A stretch of 64,000 bases of DNA, taken from assembly GCA_964520865.1 (NCBI GenBank), contig CAZFOY010000013.1:1-64000 (forward strand), in the 5' to 3' direction. The DNA comes from CAVQCT01 sp964520865. GTDB taxonomy: Bacteria; Zixibacteria; MSB-5A5; GN15; FEB-12. The position numbers and the translations under genes are program-made. Positions 1-9,071 of this stretch are shown piece after piece (the first letter of the stretch is position 1; every line of letters starts with the position of its first letter). The notes under the pieces were generated by a model, which did no database searches, was not told the origin of the DNA, and saw only the letters and a list, made by a program, of their open reading frames with translations.

Positions 1-321
1 GTCCTTGCAGGTACCCGGTTCGGATTCGTCCGCATTGCAGCAGAGATATCGAGCCTTGGGTGAAGCTTTCGGCACGAAACTCCATTTCATACCGGTCGGG
101 AAGCCGGCGCCGCCGCGTCCGCGAAGTCCGGACTTCTTGACGGCGTCGATAACTTCGTCCGACTTCATCGACGAGAGGACTTTCCGCCAGGCCGCATACC
201 CGCCGTGCCCTTCGTAGGTCTTCAACTCGTGTTGAGTCGGATCTTCGACATACTTGAACAGATGCAGCTTTTCATCTTTGGCTACATCGGCGGCGTTCGT
301 TATGACAGGCGAGTAAAACAT
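1..321 (-). CDS. nuoF: NADH-quinone oxidoreductase subunit F (partial, N-terminal 107 residues)
   Basis: This is the start of the complex I flavin subunit; the rest lies beyond the left edge. The readable 107 residues hold the glycine-rich NADH/FMN motif RGRGGAGFPTGMKW at about residues 68-81 and the following NADESEPGTCKD motif, both hallmarks of NuoF, which takes electrons from NADH to FMN and a 4Fe-4S cluster on the cytoplasmic arm. The ATG at 321 overlaps the nuoE stop (TGATG), so the two are translationally coupled. The 4Fe-4S ligand region cannot be seen here. Confidence 0.93.
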   Translation of the reverse strand, partial: MFYSPVITNAADVAKDEKLHLFKYVEDPTQHELKTYEGHGGYAAWRKVLSSMKSDEVIDAVKKSGLRGRGGAGFPTGMKWSFVPKASPKARYLCCNADESEPGTCKD

Positions 322-794
322 CAGGCTTTCGCTCTCAAATCTTCAAGTATCTTATCTACTTTATCCCGAGTCAAGTTCTCGTAATAGTCATTGTTGATCT
401 GCATCATCGGGGCGGTTGCGCATGAGCCGAGACACTCAACAGAAATCAGCGTGAACATATTATCTTCGGTCGTCTCACCCTTGCTGATATCCAGCTTTTC
501 TTCGAGGTACTTCACCAGCGAATCGGCTCCAAGCAAGGCACAAGAAATATTGTGGCACACCTGGATGAGGTACTTCCCTCTCGGCGCCTTCGGGAACAAC
601 GTGTAGAAAGACGCCGCCTCGGCTATCTCGACCTCAGGGATATCGATTACCGCCGAGAGTTCCTTGTACACCGCATCGTCCACGTACCCGAGTTGCCGAT
701 ATGCTTCGGTCAGAGCCGGCAGAATGGCCGACTTCTTCCGGGGATAGCGGACGGCCTTTTCTTTGATCCGATTTATGGTATCTTCGTTCAGCAT
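321..794 (-). CDS. nuoE: NADH-quinone oxidoreductase subunit E
   Basis: This 157-residue protein is the thioredoxin-fold 2Fe-2S subunit of complex I, pairing with NuoF in the NADH-oxidising module. The four cluster ligands are visible as Cys80 and Cys85 (VCHNISC) and Cys121 and Cys125 (ECLGSCATAP), with the usual spacing for the family. An N-terminal helical part (residues 1-70) precedes the thioredoxin-like domain. Its ATG overlaps the nuoD stop (TAATG) and its stop overlaps the nuoF start, which fits one operon read leftward. Confidence 0.95.
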   Translation of the reverse strand: MLNEDTINRIKEKAVRYPRKKSAILPALTEAYRQLGYVDDAVYKELSAVIDIPEVEIAEAASFYTLFPKAPRGKYLIQVCHNISCALLGADSLVKYLEEKLDISKGETTEDNMFTLISVECLGSCATAPMMQINNDYYENLTRDKVDKILEDLRAKA

Positions 795-1969
795 TATCTG
801 TCAACTTCTCCCAGTACTATATCGATCGAGCCGATCGCGCAGACCACGTCGGCGAACAATCCGCCCTCGGCCAGCTTGGGCAAGGCCGCCAGGTTGATAA
901 AACAGGGCGGACGCACCCGGACCCGGTTCGGCTTGTTGGTGCCGTCGGACGAGATGTAGAAGCCAAGCTCTCCTTTCGGAGATTCGATCCCCTGGTAGAC
1001 GGCGCCGAACGGAGCCTTGAACCCTTCCGTGATAATCTTGAAATGGAAAATCATCGATTCCATTTTATACAAAACGTCTTCCTTTGGCGGCAGAACGACA
1101 CCCGGGACATGTGCCCGATACGGTCCGGACGGCATGCCATCGAGCGCCTGCTCGATGATCCTGAGCGACTGCCGCATTTCGGCCAGACGAAGCTGGTAAC
1201 GATCGAACGCATCGCCGACCTTGCCGAGCGGGATTTCAAAATCGAATTTCTCGTAACTTGAATAAGGATTCGCTTTACGGACGTCGTAGTTGACGCCGCT
1301 GCCTCGGAGCATCGGTCCGGTCAGCGAGTAATTGATCGCATCTTCGGCCGATATGATCGCAACACCTTTGGTACGATTCAAAAAGATCTCGTTGCCGGTG
1401 AGCAGTTCTTCGTAATCAATCATGCCGCGCCTGATCTGCTCGACCGCTTTGCGAACCTTCTTGTCAAAATCTTTGGGTAAATCGTCGGCCAGGCCACCGA
1501 TTCGGATATAACTCGTCATCATCCGCTGTCCGCCGCAGGCTTCGTATATGTCTATGACCGATTCTCTTTCACGGAACGTGTACAGCAACATCGACATCGC
1601 CCCGAGATCCAGCGCATGGGTCCCAAGCCAGACGAGGTGCGAGTTCAGTCGGGTAAGTTCGGCCAGGCAGACGCGGGCCCACTGAACTTTCTCCGGAATC
1701 TCTATATCCATCAGTTTCTCGACCGCGAGGCAATAGCCGAGATTATTCGACATCGGGGCAAGATAATCCATCCGGTCGGTACACGGGAGGGCCTTGTAAT
1801 ACAGTTTGCTCTCCATGGTCTTTTCGATCCCGGTATGGAGATACCCGACTTGCGGTCTCGCCTTGATTACCCGCTCACCATCGAGCTCGACAACCACCTG
1901 AAGGACACCGTGTGTCGACGGGTGTTGCGGTCCCATGTTGATGGATACTGTTTTCCTCTCTTCGCTCAC
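794..1969 (-). CDS. nuoD: NADH-quinone oxidoreductase subunit D (49 kDa)
   Basis: This is the 391-residue quinone-site subunit of complex I, related to the large subunit of [NiFe] hydrogenases. The signature GPQHPSTHG lies near residues 13-21 and the C terminus has the usual SIDIVLGEVDR ending. Length is normal for a NuoD not fused to NuoC. The start is a GTG at 1969 inside a GTGA overlap with the nuoC stop, and GAGGTG upstream serves as ribosome binding site. Confidence 0.96.
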   Translation of the reverse strand: MSEERKTVSINMGPQHPSTHGVLQVVVELDGERVIKARPQVGYLHTGIEKTMESKLYYKALPCTDRMDYLAPMSNNLGYCLAVEKLMDIEIPEKVQWARVCLAELTRLNSHLVWLGTHALDLGAMSMLLYTFRERESVIDIYEACGGQRMMTSYIRIGGLADDLPKDFDKKVRKAVEQIRRGMIDYEELLTGNEIFLNRTKGVAIISAEDAINYSLTGPMLRGSGVNYDVRKANPYSSYEKFDFEIPLGKVGDAFDRYQLRLAEMRQSLRIIEQALDGMPSGPYRAHVPGVVLPPKEDVLYKMESMIFHFKIITEGFKAPFGAVYQGIESPKGELGFYISSDGTNKPNRVRVRPPCFINLAALPKLAEGGLFADVVCAIGSIDIVLGEVDR

Positions 1970-2502
1970 TTGATCACCTCGGGCGGATCGTCTTTGTTCC
2001 AGGTAAAGCGGGGCTGCTCATACGTCAGCGGGAAATCTTTGCGCAGAGGATGACCTTCGAGTTCATCCGGTGTCAGAATCTTTGTCATTTCGGGATGACC
2101 GTCGAAAGATATCCCCATCAGGTCGTAGACCTCGCGCTCCATCCAGTTGGCGCCCGCAAAAAGATTGACGAGAGTTGCGACATGGGGAGATTCGCCCGGC
2201 AGCCTCACTTTGAGGAGCAGACGGTAGTGGTGCTTCATCGAATAGAGGTTGTAGACCACCTCGAACCGGCCCTCGGCTTCTTCAGGTGTATTCAGCCAGT
2301 CGAGCGACGTAATATCACTCAGGAAGTCCATCTGAATTTCCGAGTCCTCATACAGCGCCTCGCAGATTTCGACGATGAACTCAGGCTTGATATAGAGAGA
2401 AAGCTGATTTCGGAATGTATCTTCACGAACCACTGCGTCGGCGAAGCGGCTGGAAACAAAGCGTCGGATTTGCTCGTCCATCGATGCGATTGCTTGTTCC
2501 AA
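1966..2502 (-). CDS. nuoC: NADH-quinone oxidoreductase subunit C (30 kDa)
   Basis: This 178-residue peripheral-arm subunit carries the 30 kDa family signature around EREVYDLMGISFDGHP and GHPLRKDFPL (residues about 124-160), followed by a short C-terminal tail. It is separate from NuoD, unlike the fused form of enterobacteria. I place the start at a TTG (2502) with GGAG about 10 bases upstream; an ATG at 2481 is the alternative and would remove seven residues. The end overlaps nuoD by 4 bases. Confidence 0.94.
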   Translation of the reverse strand: MEQAIASMDEQIRRFVSSRFADAVVREDTFRNQLSLYIKPEFIVEICEALYEDSEIQMDFLSDITSLDWLNTPEEAEGRFEVVYNLYSMKHHYRLLLKVRLPGESPHVATLVNLFAGANWMEREVYDLMGISFDGHPEMTKILTPDELEGHPLRKDFPLTYEQPRFTWNKDDPPEVIK

Positions 2503-2553
2503 AATTCACAAACTCCGTTTTCCCAAAAACCGCGGCAGACGCCCGGCCGGTGC

Positions 2554-3057
2554 TCAGACCGCCTTACGTCCCCATTCTTCGTGAGCAGCTCTCAGGGAAT
2601 CTTTCTCCACCTTCTCGTACAGCTTCAGAATTCCGTTCATTAGCTGTTCCGGTCTCGGGGGACAGCCCGGGACGTAGACGTCAACCGGGATGACCCGGTC
2701 GACCCCCTGTACGATAGCGTAGTTATTGAATACGCCGCCGCAGGAGGCGCAGGCACCCATGGAAATCACCCATTTCGGGTTCGGCATCTGTTCGTAAAGC
2801 GTCTTCACGACCGGCGCCATCTTCACCGAAACGCGACCGGCAACGATCATAAGATCCGCCTGGCGCGGCGAAGGACGCATGACTTCCATGCCGTAACGGC
2901 CGAGATCAAAGTGAGACGCGAAGGTAGATATCATTTCTATGGCGCAACAAGCCAGGCCGAAGCCGAGTGGCCACATCGACCGCTTACGCGCCCAGTTTAC
3001 CATCTTATCGAGACTCGTCAATATAATCGAATCAGGAATCTTCTCTTCTAATCCCAT
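2554..3057 (-). CDS. nuoB: NADH-quinone oxidoreductase subunit B
   Basis: This 167-residue protein is the PSST subunit holding cluster N2, the last Fe-S centre before quinone. All four ligands are present: adjacent Cys37-Cys38 (GLACCAIEM), Cys103 (MGACASCGG) and Cys132 (VPGCPPRP). GAGGAG precedes the ATG at good spacing. The start overlaps the nuoA end by 10 bases, and about 50 bases separate its end from nuoC. Confidence 0.97.
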   Translation of the reverse strand: MGLEEKIPDSIILTSLDKMVNWARKRSMWPLGFGLACCAIEMISTFASHFDLGRYGMEVMRPSPRQADLMIVAGRVSVKMAPVVKTLYEQMPNPKWVISMGACASCGGVFNNYAIVQGVDRVIPVDVYVPGCPPRPEQLMNGILKLYEKVEKDSLRAAHEEWGRKAV

Positions 3058-3419
3058 CGCAATGCTCCTCGTCCAAGGATGTAGAAATAACCGACCAGAA
3101 GAATAATGACAAAGACAACCATCTCCAGAAAACCAAACATCCCGAGCTTTCTCGATATCACCGCCCAGGGATAGAGGAAAATGACTTCAATGTCGAAGAG
3201 GATGAACAGGATGGCCACCATGTAGAACTTCACATGGACCCGCTCCTGGGTGCTTCCAATCGGCTCCACACCGCACTCGTACGGCTCGTTCTTCTTCCCT
3301 AAGCGGGTGCGTCGTCCGAATATAATCGACATGACGACAAACGCGGAGGCAAGAATGACGGCCAACGTGAGCAGAAGGAGTATCGGATAAAATGTTTGAA
3401 ACACCTTTTCTATCCTCAT
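3048..3419 (-). CDS. nuoA: NADH-quinone oxidoreductase subunit A
   Basis: This is the 123-residue membrane subunit of complex I. Three hydrophobic segments are visible (about residues 10-33, 62-85 and 90-113), and the conserved loop motif YECGVEPIGS lies near residues 47-56. It is the first gene of the nuo operon and sits just downstream of a good promoter. AGGA sits only about two bases before the ATG at 3419, which is tight; a GTG five codons in has better spacing, so the exact start is uncertain. Confidence 0.95.
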   Translation of the reverse strand: MRIEKVFQTFYPILLLLTLAVILASAFVVMSIIFGRRTRLGKKNEPYECGVEPIGSTQERVHVKFYMVAILFILFDIEVIFLYPWAVISRKLGMFGFLEMVVFVIILLVGYFYILGRGALRWD

Positions 3420-3437
3420 TTCCTGTACAATTTGGTA

Positions 3438-3466
3438 ACTTTAGCCATAATACGAAGCTTTGTCAA
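3438..3466 (-). promoter_or_regulatory. Predicted promoter of the nuo operon
   Basis: On the minus strand a perfect TTGACA (3461-3466) is separated by 17 bases from TAAAGT (3438-3443). Transcription would begin near 3431, leaving a leader of only about a dozen bases before nuoA. The surrounding 3420-3608 interval is AT-rich and has no gene. Confidence 0.6.
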
Positions 3467-3608
3467 GATATTTAAGTTAAATAACAGGATAAAGTCTGGT
3501 ATGTTCCATGCTAAGCCAGAATATACTAAGACGTTGTCTTATAAGATATTATGCGGTAGTTTATTTGCGGAGAATGTGAAAAAAGCGTACAAGATCAGAC
3601 CGATCAGC

Positions 3609-4025
3609 TTAGTCGACGACCTCGTAAGTGAAGACCGAAAAACGGGGGTCCTGTTTAAGCATCTGTTCGGCCGAAGCATGATCGAATCTGCCGTAGGCGG
3701 AGGATGCACCGTACAAGCGAATCGCCCCGAGGTCGGCACAATACTCAAGCCACCCTCCCCCGACCACATTGCAGTTGAAATCATATATAACAAATGAATC
3801 AGGCTGCTTTTCCCAGCCGCCCGCCACCTCAAACATATCGCAAAACTTATCGACCAGGTTGGCGTGATACGGAAATCGGACGACCGGGCCGAAGATCAGC
3901 CGCTCTTCCTCCGCACACTTTATCACCACGTACTTGCACGTCAGGTTGGTCTTCTTCTCGCGTGAGAGTTGAATAAGGTCGCTGCCCTGCGGCAGGTCTA
4001 CGATATGTGACGGTCCCTTGTTCAT
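3609..4025 (-). CDS. Conserved small protein of unknown function
   Basis: I do not recognise this 138-residue protein. It has no signal peptide or membrane segment and looks like a soluble mixed alpha/beta protein, with four cysteines, a glycine-rich VVGGGWLEYC stretch near residue 90 and a C terminus ending FTYEVVD. Its ATG overlaps the stop of the PHP-domain gene upstream (ATGA), so it is probably co-translated with it as the last gene of the long minus-strand run before nuo. Base composition matches the neighbours. Confidence 0.7.
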   Translation of the reverse strand: MNKGPSHIVDLPQGSDLIQLSREKKTNLTCKYVVIKCAEEERLIFGPVVRFPYHANLVDKFCDMFEVAGGWEKQPDSFVIYDFNCNVVGGGWLEYCADLGAIRLYGASSAYGRFDHASAEQMLKQDPRFSVFTYEVVD

Positions 4026-5080
4026 TTCGCCTCACCGGAAATCCTGATATGGTTTGAGAAAATCCAGCCGCGTCGCCCCTTCCAGGCTTCCACTCTGTAA
4101 ATCCCCGGCTGCGGTTCGCGGAATTCGAGATTCTTCGTATGCGACTCGACTACGTACTTGCCGTTGTGCACGAGCTTCAGAGTTGCTTCGGAAGGCAGAT
4201 TGACGATGATTCGGCTATCTGTGGCGCTTGAGAGGGTACCGCCACACGTGACTCTCTCGGCACCGTTGAAAGCGTAGAACTCGAAATCGTCGGCCGATCC
4301 CCATCTCATGTTCGAGCAAAAGACCCGGCATTCACGGATAGCCTGATAGAGCTGGTTTTTCGCTTCGCCAAATTCAGTCGACATCGGCTCAGGAAGAAGT
4401 ACGTGCATGCGAAGGCACCTGAAGTGAACCTTGTATGGAAAAATCTCAACGGTCAACGGCCCCACTTTGACGGGGAAGGCGTGAGCATCGACGCCGGCGA
4501 TTCCCACCACTTTACGGGTCATGTTCAGGTCATCCCACTTCTTGAGAATCCGTGTCGTCGGACCGATCATCGATTTCCTCGGAGAGAATGACATGATCAG
4601 TTTGTTGAAACGGGTGAGCTTCTCCATCCACTCCGACATCTGGTTCCACAGTTCGATCCCTGTATACCCCTCGACCGCCCAGTCACGCCAGGGATACGCC
4701 GGATATTCTTTCAGCTTCTCCCTGATTTCGTCCGGGTGAGCGAGGATTCCGATCGCATGGTCGGCCGCCCCGGCCGCCACGTACTCCCTCGGAGTCATCG
4801 CCTCCGGATAGACTCCGGGGGTATCGAAAAGCAGGTAGTGATGTTCATCGGCGAGATCATTGTGTTCGTATCCGATCACGACCAGAGTGTCGCCGTAGAT
4901 CCCTTCATGACCGTTGTCCCGATTCACGAGGTTCATATGATCAGTGAACATCATGAATTCGAGTCCGGCCCGTCGACCGATCTCGATCACTTCCTCGATC
5001 GGTTTAGTGCCGTCGGACTCGGTCGTGTGCATATGGATAGCGCCGGTGTAGCTGTACCAGTCACCCATTTTCTCAGGCAT
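4022..5080 (-). CDS. PHP-domain metal-dependent phosphoesterase-like protein
   Basis: This 352-residue protein has PHP metal-site motifs: IHMHTTESDG near residue 16, FTDHMN near 46, LAHPDE near 115 and GVDAHAF near 198. These are the histidine and aspartate clusters that bind two or three metals in this hydrolase family. The last ~100 residues look like a separate beta-rich domain. The substrate cannot be told. It overlaps the MFS transporter gene by 8 bases and the unknown downstream gene by 4, which suggests a coupled group. It is a different subfamily from the PHP gene at 11670-12503. Confidence 0.8.
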   Translation of the reverse strand: MPEKMGDWYSYTGAIHMHTTESDGTKPIEEVIEIGRRAGLEFMMFTDHMNLVNRDNGHEGIYGDTLVVIGYEHNDLADEHHYLLFDTPGVYPEAMTPREYVAAGAADHAIGILAHPDEIREKLKEYPAYPWRDWAVEGYTGIELWNQMSEWMEKLTRFNKLIMSFSPRKSMIGPTTRILKKWDDLNMTRKVVGIAGVDAHAFPVKVGPLTVEIFPYKVHFRCLRMHVLLPEPMSTEFGEAKNQLYQAIRECRVFCSNMRWGSADDFEFYAFNGAERVTCGGTLSSATDSRIIVNLPSEATLKLVHNGKYVVESHTKNLEFREPQPGIYRVEAWKGRRGWIFSNHIRISGEAK

Positions 5081-6398
5081 CGACGCTCCTTTGCGTATGT
5101 GGGACCTTTCGGAAGATGTATAAGCCGAGCAACATGACTATACTCAGTGAAAGTACTCCCATCTTATACGGCAACTTGTCGTAATTCGCCGGATCGATAT
5201 TCAGGAAACTGATTGCCGCTTTTCCAAGAGGACGGTGCTGATTGAACAGATAGACAATCGTAGTCCAGATGAGTGGTCCGACCACCGCGGCGGCACGGCC
5301 GGAAAGAGAAAACAGCCCGAAGAACCGTCCCAGTTCGTCCCTGGGAACCAGCTCGGCAAGCATGGGGCGCGAAGTTGTCCAGAGTCCGCCGAGCAGGATG
5401 CCGATCAATGAACCAAGCGTCCAGATAATAGCAGGGCTCTCGCTGATAACGAACAGGAAGAGACAAACAACCCACCCGCCGATGATCGCCGCGAGAATGT
5501 TCTTCAATGAGGTCCGCTCCGCGATCTTTCCGATCAGGAACGACCCGACGACCGCAGACACTGTGGAGATAATCAAGAATTTGGTTATATCAGCCTCGGC
5601 CAAGCCGAGCACGATCGAGCAGTAGATCCCGATATTGAGGATCACGGTCGTAACCGAATCCTCGAAGAAGTAGTCGGCGATCAGGAATCGAAGTACGCCC
5701 GGATACTTCGGTGTCGCCTTGATACTCTCCCACACCGTGCGATACGATTGCAGAAAGCTTTCTTTCCCCGCCTTCACCACCTTGGACTCCCTTACCCACA
5801 GGAAGAGCGGAACGGAAAAGAGAAAGAACAGGACGGCGGTCGGGACGAAGGAAGCTTCCTTTCCCCCTGCATGGAGAAACGGGATCTGCAGCGAGAATAT
5901 CGAACCGGTCACAAACGGCAGAACGATAATCATTCCGACAATCGACCCGACATATCCGAACGCCACCCCCACCCCCGAAACGAATCTCGCTCTGACCGAC
6001 TCCGCCACAGAGTAAAGAAGCGAATTGTAGAACGGTTGAGCTGCCTCATACGAAAAATTCGCAATAATAAAGAGTACGATGGTACCCAGCACCATAGTCG
6101 GAGGCACAGCCGCGAGCAGACCGGTGGCCGCACAGCACATCAGCGTGAAAAGAAAGACGAAAAGTTTCTTTTTTGTGGAGTAGTCTGAGAGAGTCCCGAG
6201 AGCCGGAAGCAGCAGAGCCGCTATTAGCATCGAAATCGAGAACGGAATGTCAAAATATCGGTCATCCTTCCCCAGATTTTCGACGATGTACCGCTTGAGA
6301 TAGAGCGACACGATATTCATCGAGTAGATCGTGTTGGCGAAGTCGTACAGCGACCAGCCGATCACATCTTTGCGCCAGATCGTGTCCGAGTTTGCCAT
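5073..6398 (-). CDS. MFS transporter, UMF1/Atg22-like family
   Basis: This 441-residue integral membrane protein has about 12 hydrophobic segments and the N-terminal signature GWSLYDFANTIYSMNIVSLY typical of UMF1-type major facilitator proteins related to yeast vacuolar Atg22. Bacterial members have no firmly known substrate; amino-acid or sugar efflux has been suggested for relatives. It lies between an HD-domain gene and a PHP gene with minimal spacing on both sides. Confidence 0.85.
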   Translation of the reverse strand: MANSDTIWRKDVIGWSLYDFANTIYSMNIVSLYLKRYIVENLGKDDRYFDIPFSISMLIAALLLPALGTLSDYSTKKKLFVFLFTLMCCAATGLLAAVPPTMVLGTIVLFIIANFSYEAAQPFYNSLLYSVAESVRARFVSGVGVAFGYVGSIVGMIIVLPFVTGSIFSLQIPFLHAGGKEASFVPTAVLFFLFSVPLFLWVRESKVVKAGKESFLQSYRTVWESIKATPKYPGVLRFLIADYFFEDSVTTVILNIGIYCSIVLGLAEADITKFLIISTVSAVVGSFLIGKIAERTSLKNILAAIIGGWVVCLFLFVISESPAIIWTLGSLIGILLGGLWTTSRPMLAELVPRDELGRFFGLFSLSGRAAAVVGPLIWTTIVYLFNQHRPLGKAAISFLNIDPANYDKLPYKMGVLSLSIVMLLGLYIFRKVPHTQRSVDA

Positions 6399-6401
6399 TC
6401 A

Positions 6402-6968
6402 TCACAAACCGAGTTGATCGACGATACGCATCATGCCGTCTTTCACCAACAGCAGAAACTGCTCCAATTCGAGTCCGAGTTCGGAACAGGCCGCCATATT
6501 CTCTCTGGTGGCGCCGGCCGCAAAACGCTTCTCCTTGAATCGGCGGAGCATGAACTCGCCGTCGATCGGCGCAAGTTTCTTCGAAGGGTGCATCAGGGCG
6601 CAAGCGACAATGAACCCTGTCGTTGGATCGACGCTGTAAAGAGCCCAATCGAGACGGGATTTGCAGGGAACGTGTCCGGGATGGGCATGAATGGCGTAAA
6701 TCATCTCTTCGGGAAGATTGTATGGAGCCAACCATTCTGCCGTAACGTAGGTATGCCGGGGCTCATCCTCTTTGGTCTCGTTGTAATCGAGATCGTGCAG
6801 CAGACCGGTCAGTCCCCAGAACTCGACATCCTCGCCGAAATGCTCGGCCAGCCGTCGCATTCCGGCCTCTACGGACAGGATGTGTTTCAGAAGGTTGTTG
6901 ACGCCGATCTTCTGCTCGACAAGCCGATAAGCATCTTCGCGGGTTAACGAAAGAGGTGATGTTGTCAT
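6402..6968 (-). CDS. HD-domain hydrolase
   Basis: This 188-residue protein has the HD superfamily layout: a first histidine near residue 28, GLLHDLDY near 52-59 with the HD doublet, and later histidines in the IHAHPGH segment near 98. Proteins of this kind are metal-dependent phosphohydrolases; the substrate cannot be told. It is followed after three bases by the MFS transporter gene. A 63-base gap separates it from the receptor gene upstream, so it remains a plausible member of the same long run. No strong ribosome binding site is visible. Confidence 0.78.
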   Translation of the reverse strand: MTTSPLSLTREDAYRLVEQKIGVNNLLKHILSVEAGMRRLAEHFGEDVEFWGLTGLLHDLDYNETKEDEPRHTYVTAEWLAPYNLPEEMIYAIHAHPGHVPCKSRLDWALYSVDPTTGFIVACALMHPSKKLAPIDGEFMLRRFKEKRFAAGATRENMAACSELGLELEQFLLLVKDGMMRIVDQLGL

Positions 6969-7031
6969 ATGCAGGCAATTAATCCGGTTGGTGTCGCGAA
7001 GTCAAGGTGGATATTCTCAGCCAGGCAATCC

Positions 7032-9071
7032 TCAGTCGGCAAAACTCCAGGTGAATCCAAAGTAGTTGTAGCGCCCGAAGAGATCGAAATTTTCCCGGGC
7101 GTAGTAGATCTTGTTAAACACATTCTCGAACACAAAGTGGAATCGAAACTTCTTCATCTGAAATGACAGTTTGGCGTTGGCGATAAGCCGCTTTCCCATT
7201 CCCGTGGTCAGGTAGCCGTCGTACTCGCTGACATAGCGAATCTCTCCGTATGCAAAAAGATGTAAGATTCGCTGCGGCCAGTATACGTGCAGCTCTAATC
7301 CGGAGAAAGCCTGATATTTCGGCTGATAGGCCGAAGTTACTCCGTGATTGTCGATGTGCCGGTAAGCGCCGCCCGATTTCAGATGCAGCAGATCGCTGAG
7401 TTGAAGCTTCTGCTGCACGTCAAAATCATAGAAGTCAATGTCGTGATTGACGGGTGAGAACAGCAGATACGGGATTGCTCCACCCACATAGGTCGGTTGC
7501 CAATCGATACCGTCGGTGATCCGTCCGCCGGTCGCCGAAAATCGAATATTGTTGTCGATCGTACCAAGCTCTACTGTCACATTCGCCGTGGCCTGCTTCT
7601 CGGAACGAAGGCTGCCATTGCCGCTGTCGGCATACTGATAGGAAGTGGTCGCATAGAGAGCGGCGTGCTGGCTGCGAAGATGCAGTTCATAAAGGCTCGG
7701 CGCCCTTTCTGAGTATCCTATAGACGCCATAATGAAAGACTTCGGTCGATCACGGAAAAGGAGCAGCGACGAAAACGGAAGCATCTTGAAATCTTTGACA
7801 TAGGCTCCTCCGCCCACGGCCGCATATCTCCATCCATCGCCGGTGCGGGCCAGAGTCACGCTTCCTTTCGCTTCCTTGCGGCTCCATTCATCGAACCCAT
7901 CGGAGAATTTCCGATTATTCCCCTCGATTTCCGCTTTGAACACATAGTCTCCCCTCAACTCTTCCTGATTGACGTAAAGCCCGTTCCCGGAAGTCTGGAA
8001 GCGACCTTTATAAATCTTGTCTATATCCGATCCCTGAAGCAGATAGGTGTATCCTATCTCGGTTCGCGAATTATGATCGGAATTATAGCGCTCGAACCCG
8101 ACTTTTGCGGCTCGATCGGAGCGGGCTCGTGTCAGATGCGGTTCAACGGCAAAGTCGTTGGAGAGTTTGAAGGAACCATGTCGGTCGTAGAGATGCCCGG
8201 AAGCTCGTATGCCGTATCGGCTGCCGATCGGAAGAAACGTCTTCCCTGAATACTGCGATGCGTTGTCGTTGCGGTAGGGCGCCTGACCATCGACACTTCG
8301 ATATCCTATCGACAGATCCATCCTCTTTCCTGAAGTGAACAACTTCGAATAGCGGCCTCGCACATAGTTGTAAGAGTAAGACCCTTTGTCTACCAGCAAG
8401 GCACTGTGCGGATCGAGTGATTCAAGCGTTTCCGGCTTCGTCAACAGAGTCGCCACTGACTGCCCGGCGCCAAAAATTTCTCCGACCGGCCCCGGCAGAA
8501 TGTACAGGTTGTGATCCAACGCCGTCGGGATGTCTCCCATATCGATCATACCGTCCGGCTCGACCACATGCTCGAACGGATCCATCGGAATACCATCGCT
8601 GACGACTCCGAGCCGGTTGCCGCGAAGGCCGTAAGGCTGGACGGTCGTCCGCATTGGCGTGGTCAGGTAGTTAAGCAGAAAGAACGACGGATCAGATGCG
8701 AAATAATCGCCGGCTGTCTTGTAGAACGATCTTTGCACCTCCAGCCTCTGATCGAGACGAGGTGAAGTAAAATAAGTCACCAGGGTATCGTATACAGTGA
8801 ACGCGATCGCCCGCTCTTTTTTCTGCTCTTTCTTGAACTCGTGCTGACGCGCCTCGAACGCTTCAAGGAGTTTCCGGCGGTCGACTACCGTGTCGGCGGG
8901 ATTGACTTGTGAAGTGTCAGGGGGAGCAACTTGAGAAGAGTCGGCCGGAGTCACGTAAGTCGATTCAGGAGCCGGTGGCGGCTCGACTTTGGTCGTATCG
9001 TCCTGTTGAGCGTTGGCTGAACAGACGACCCCAAGGAGTATCGCGAATATCAGGCAAGTGATTTTGTTCAT
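7032..9071 (-). CDS. TonB-dependent-receptor-like outer-membrane barrel
   Basis: This is a 679-residue exported protein. Residues 1-21 form a signal peptide (basic start, hydrophobic core, SANAQ cleavage region), followed by a low-complexity P/S/T region, a plug-like domain (about 70-200) and a long series of amphipathic beta strands ending GFTWSFAD. I chose the ATG at 9071 because it gives the signal peptide and an ATGA overlap with the upstream S-component gene. An in-frame upstream start would encode a tail lying inside that gene. No clear TonB box was seen. The coupled ECF S component suggests a shared small-molecule substrate. Confidence 0.75.
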   Translation of the reverse strand: MNKITCLIFAILLGVVCSANAQQDDTTKVEPPPAPESTYVTPADSSQVAPPDTSQVNPADTVVDRRKLLEAFEARQHEFKKEQKKERAIAFTVYDTLVTYFTSPRLDQRLEVQRSFYKTAGDYFASDPSFFLLNYLTTPMRTTVQPYGLRGNRLGVVSDGIPMDPFEHVVEPDGMIDMGDIPTALDHNLYILPGPVGEIFGAGQSVATLLTKPETLESLDPHSALLVDKGSYSYNYVRGRYSKLFTSGKRMDLSIGYRSVDGQAPYRNDNASQYSGKTFLPIGSRYGIRASGHLYDRHGSFKLSNDFAVEPHLTRARSDRAAKVGFERYNSDHNSRTEIGYTYLLQGSDIDKIYKGRFQTSGNGLYVNQEELRGDYVFKAEIEGNNRKFSDGFDEWSRKEAKGSVTLARTGDGWRYAAVGGGAYVKDFKMLPFSSLLLFRDRPKSFIMASIGYSERAPSLYELHLRSQHAALYATTSYQYADSGNGSLRSEKQATANVTVELGTIDNNIRFSATGGRITDGIDWQPTYVGGAIPYLLFSPVNHDIDFYDFDVQQKLQLSDLLHLKSGGAYRHIDNHGVTSAYQPKYQAFSGLELHVYWPQRILHLFAYGEIRYVSEYDGYLTTGMGKRLIANAKLSFQMKKFRFHFVFENVFNKIYYARENFDLFGRYNYFGFTWSFAD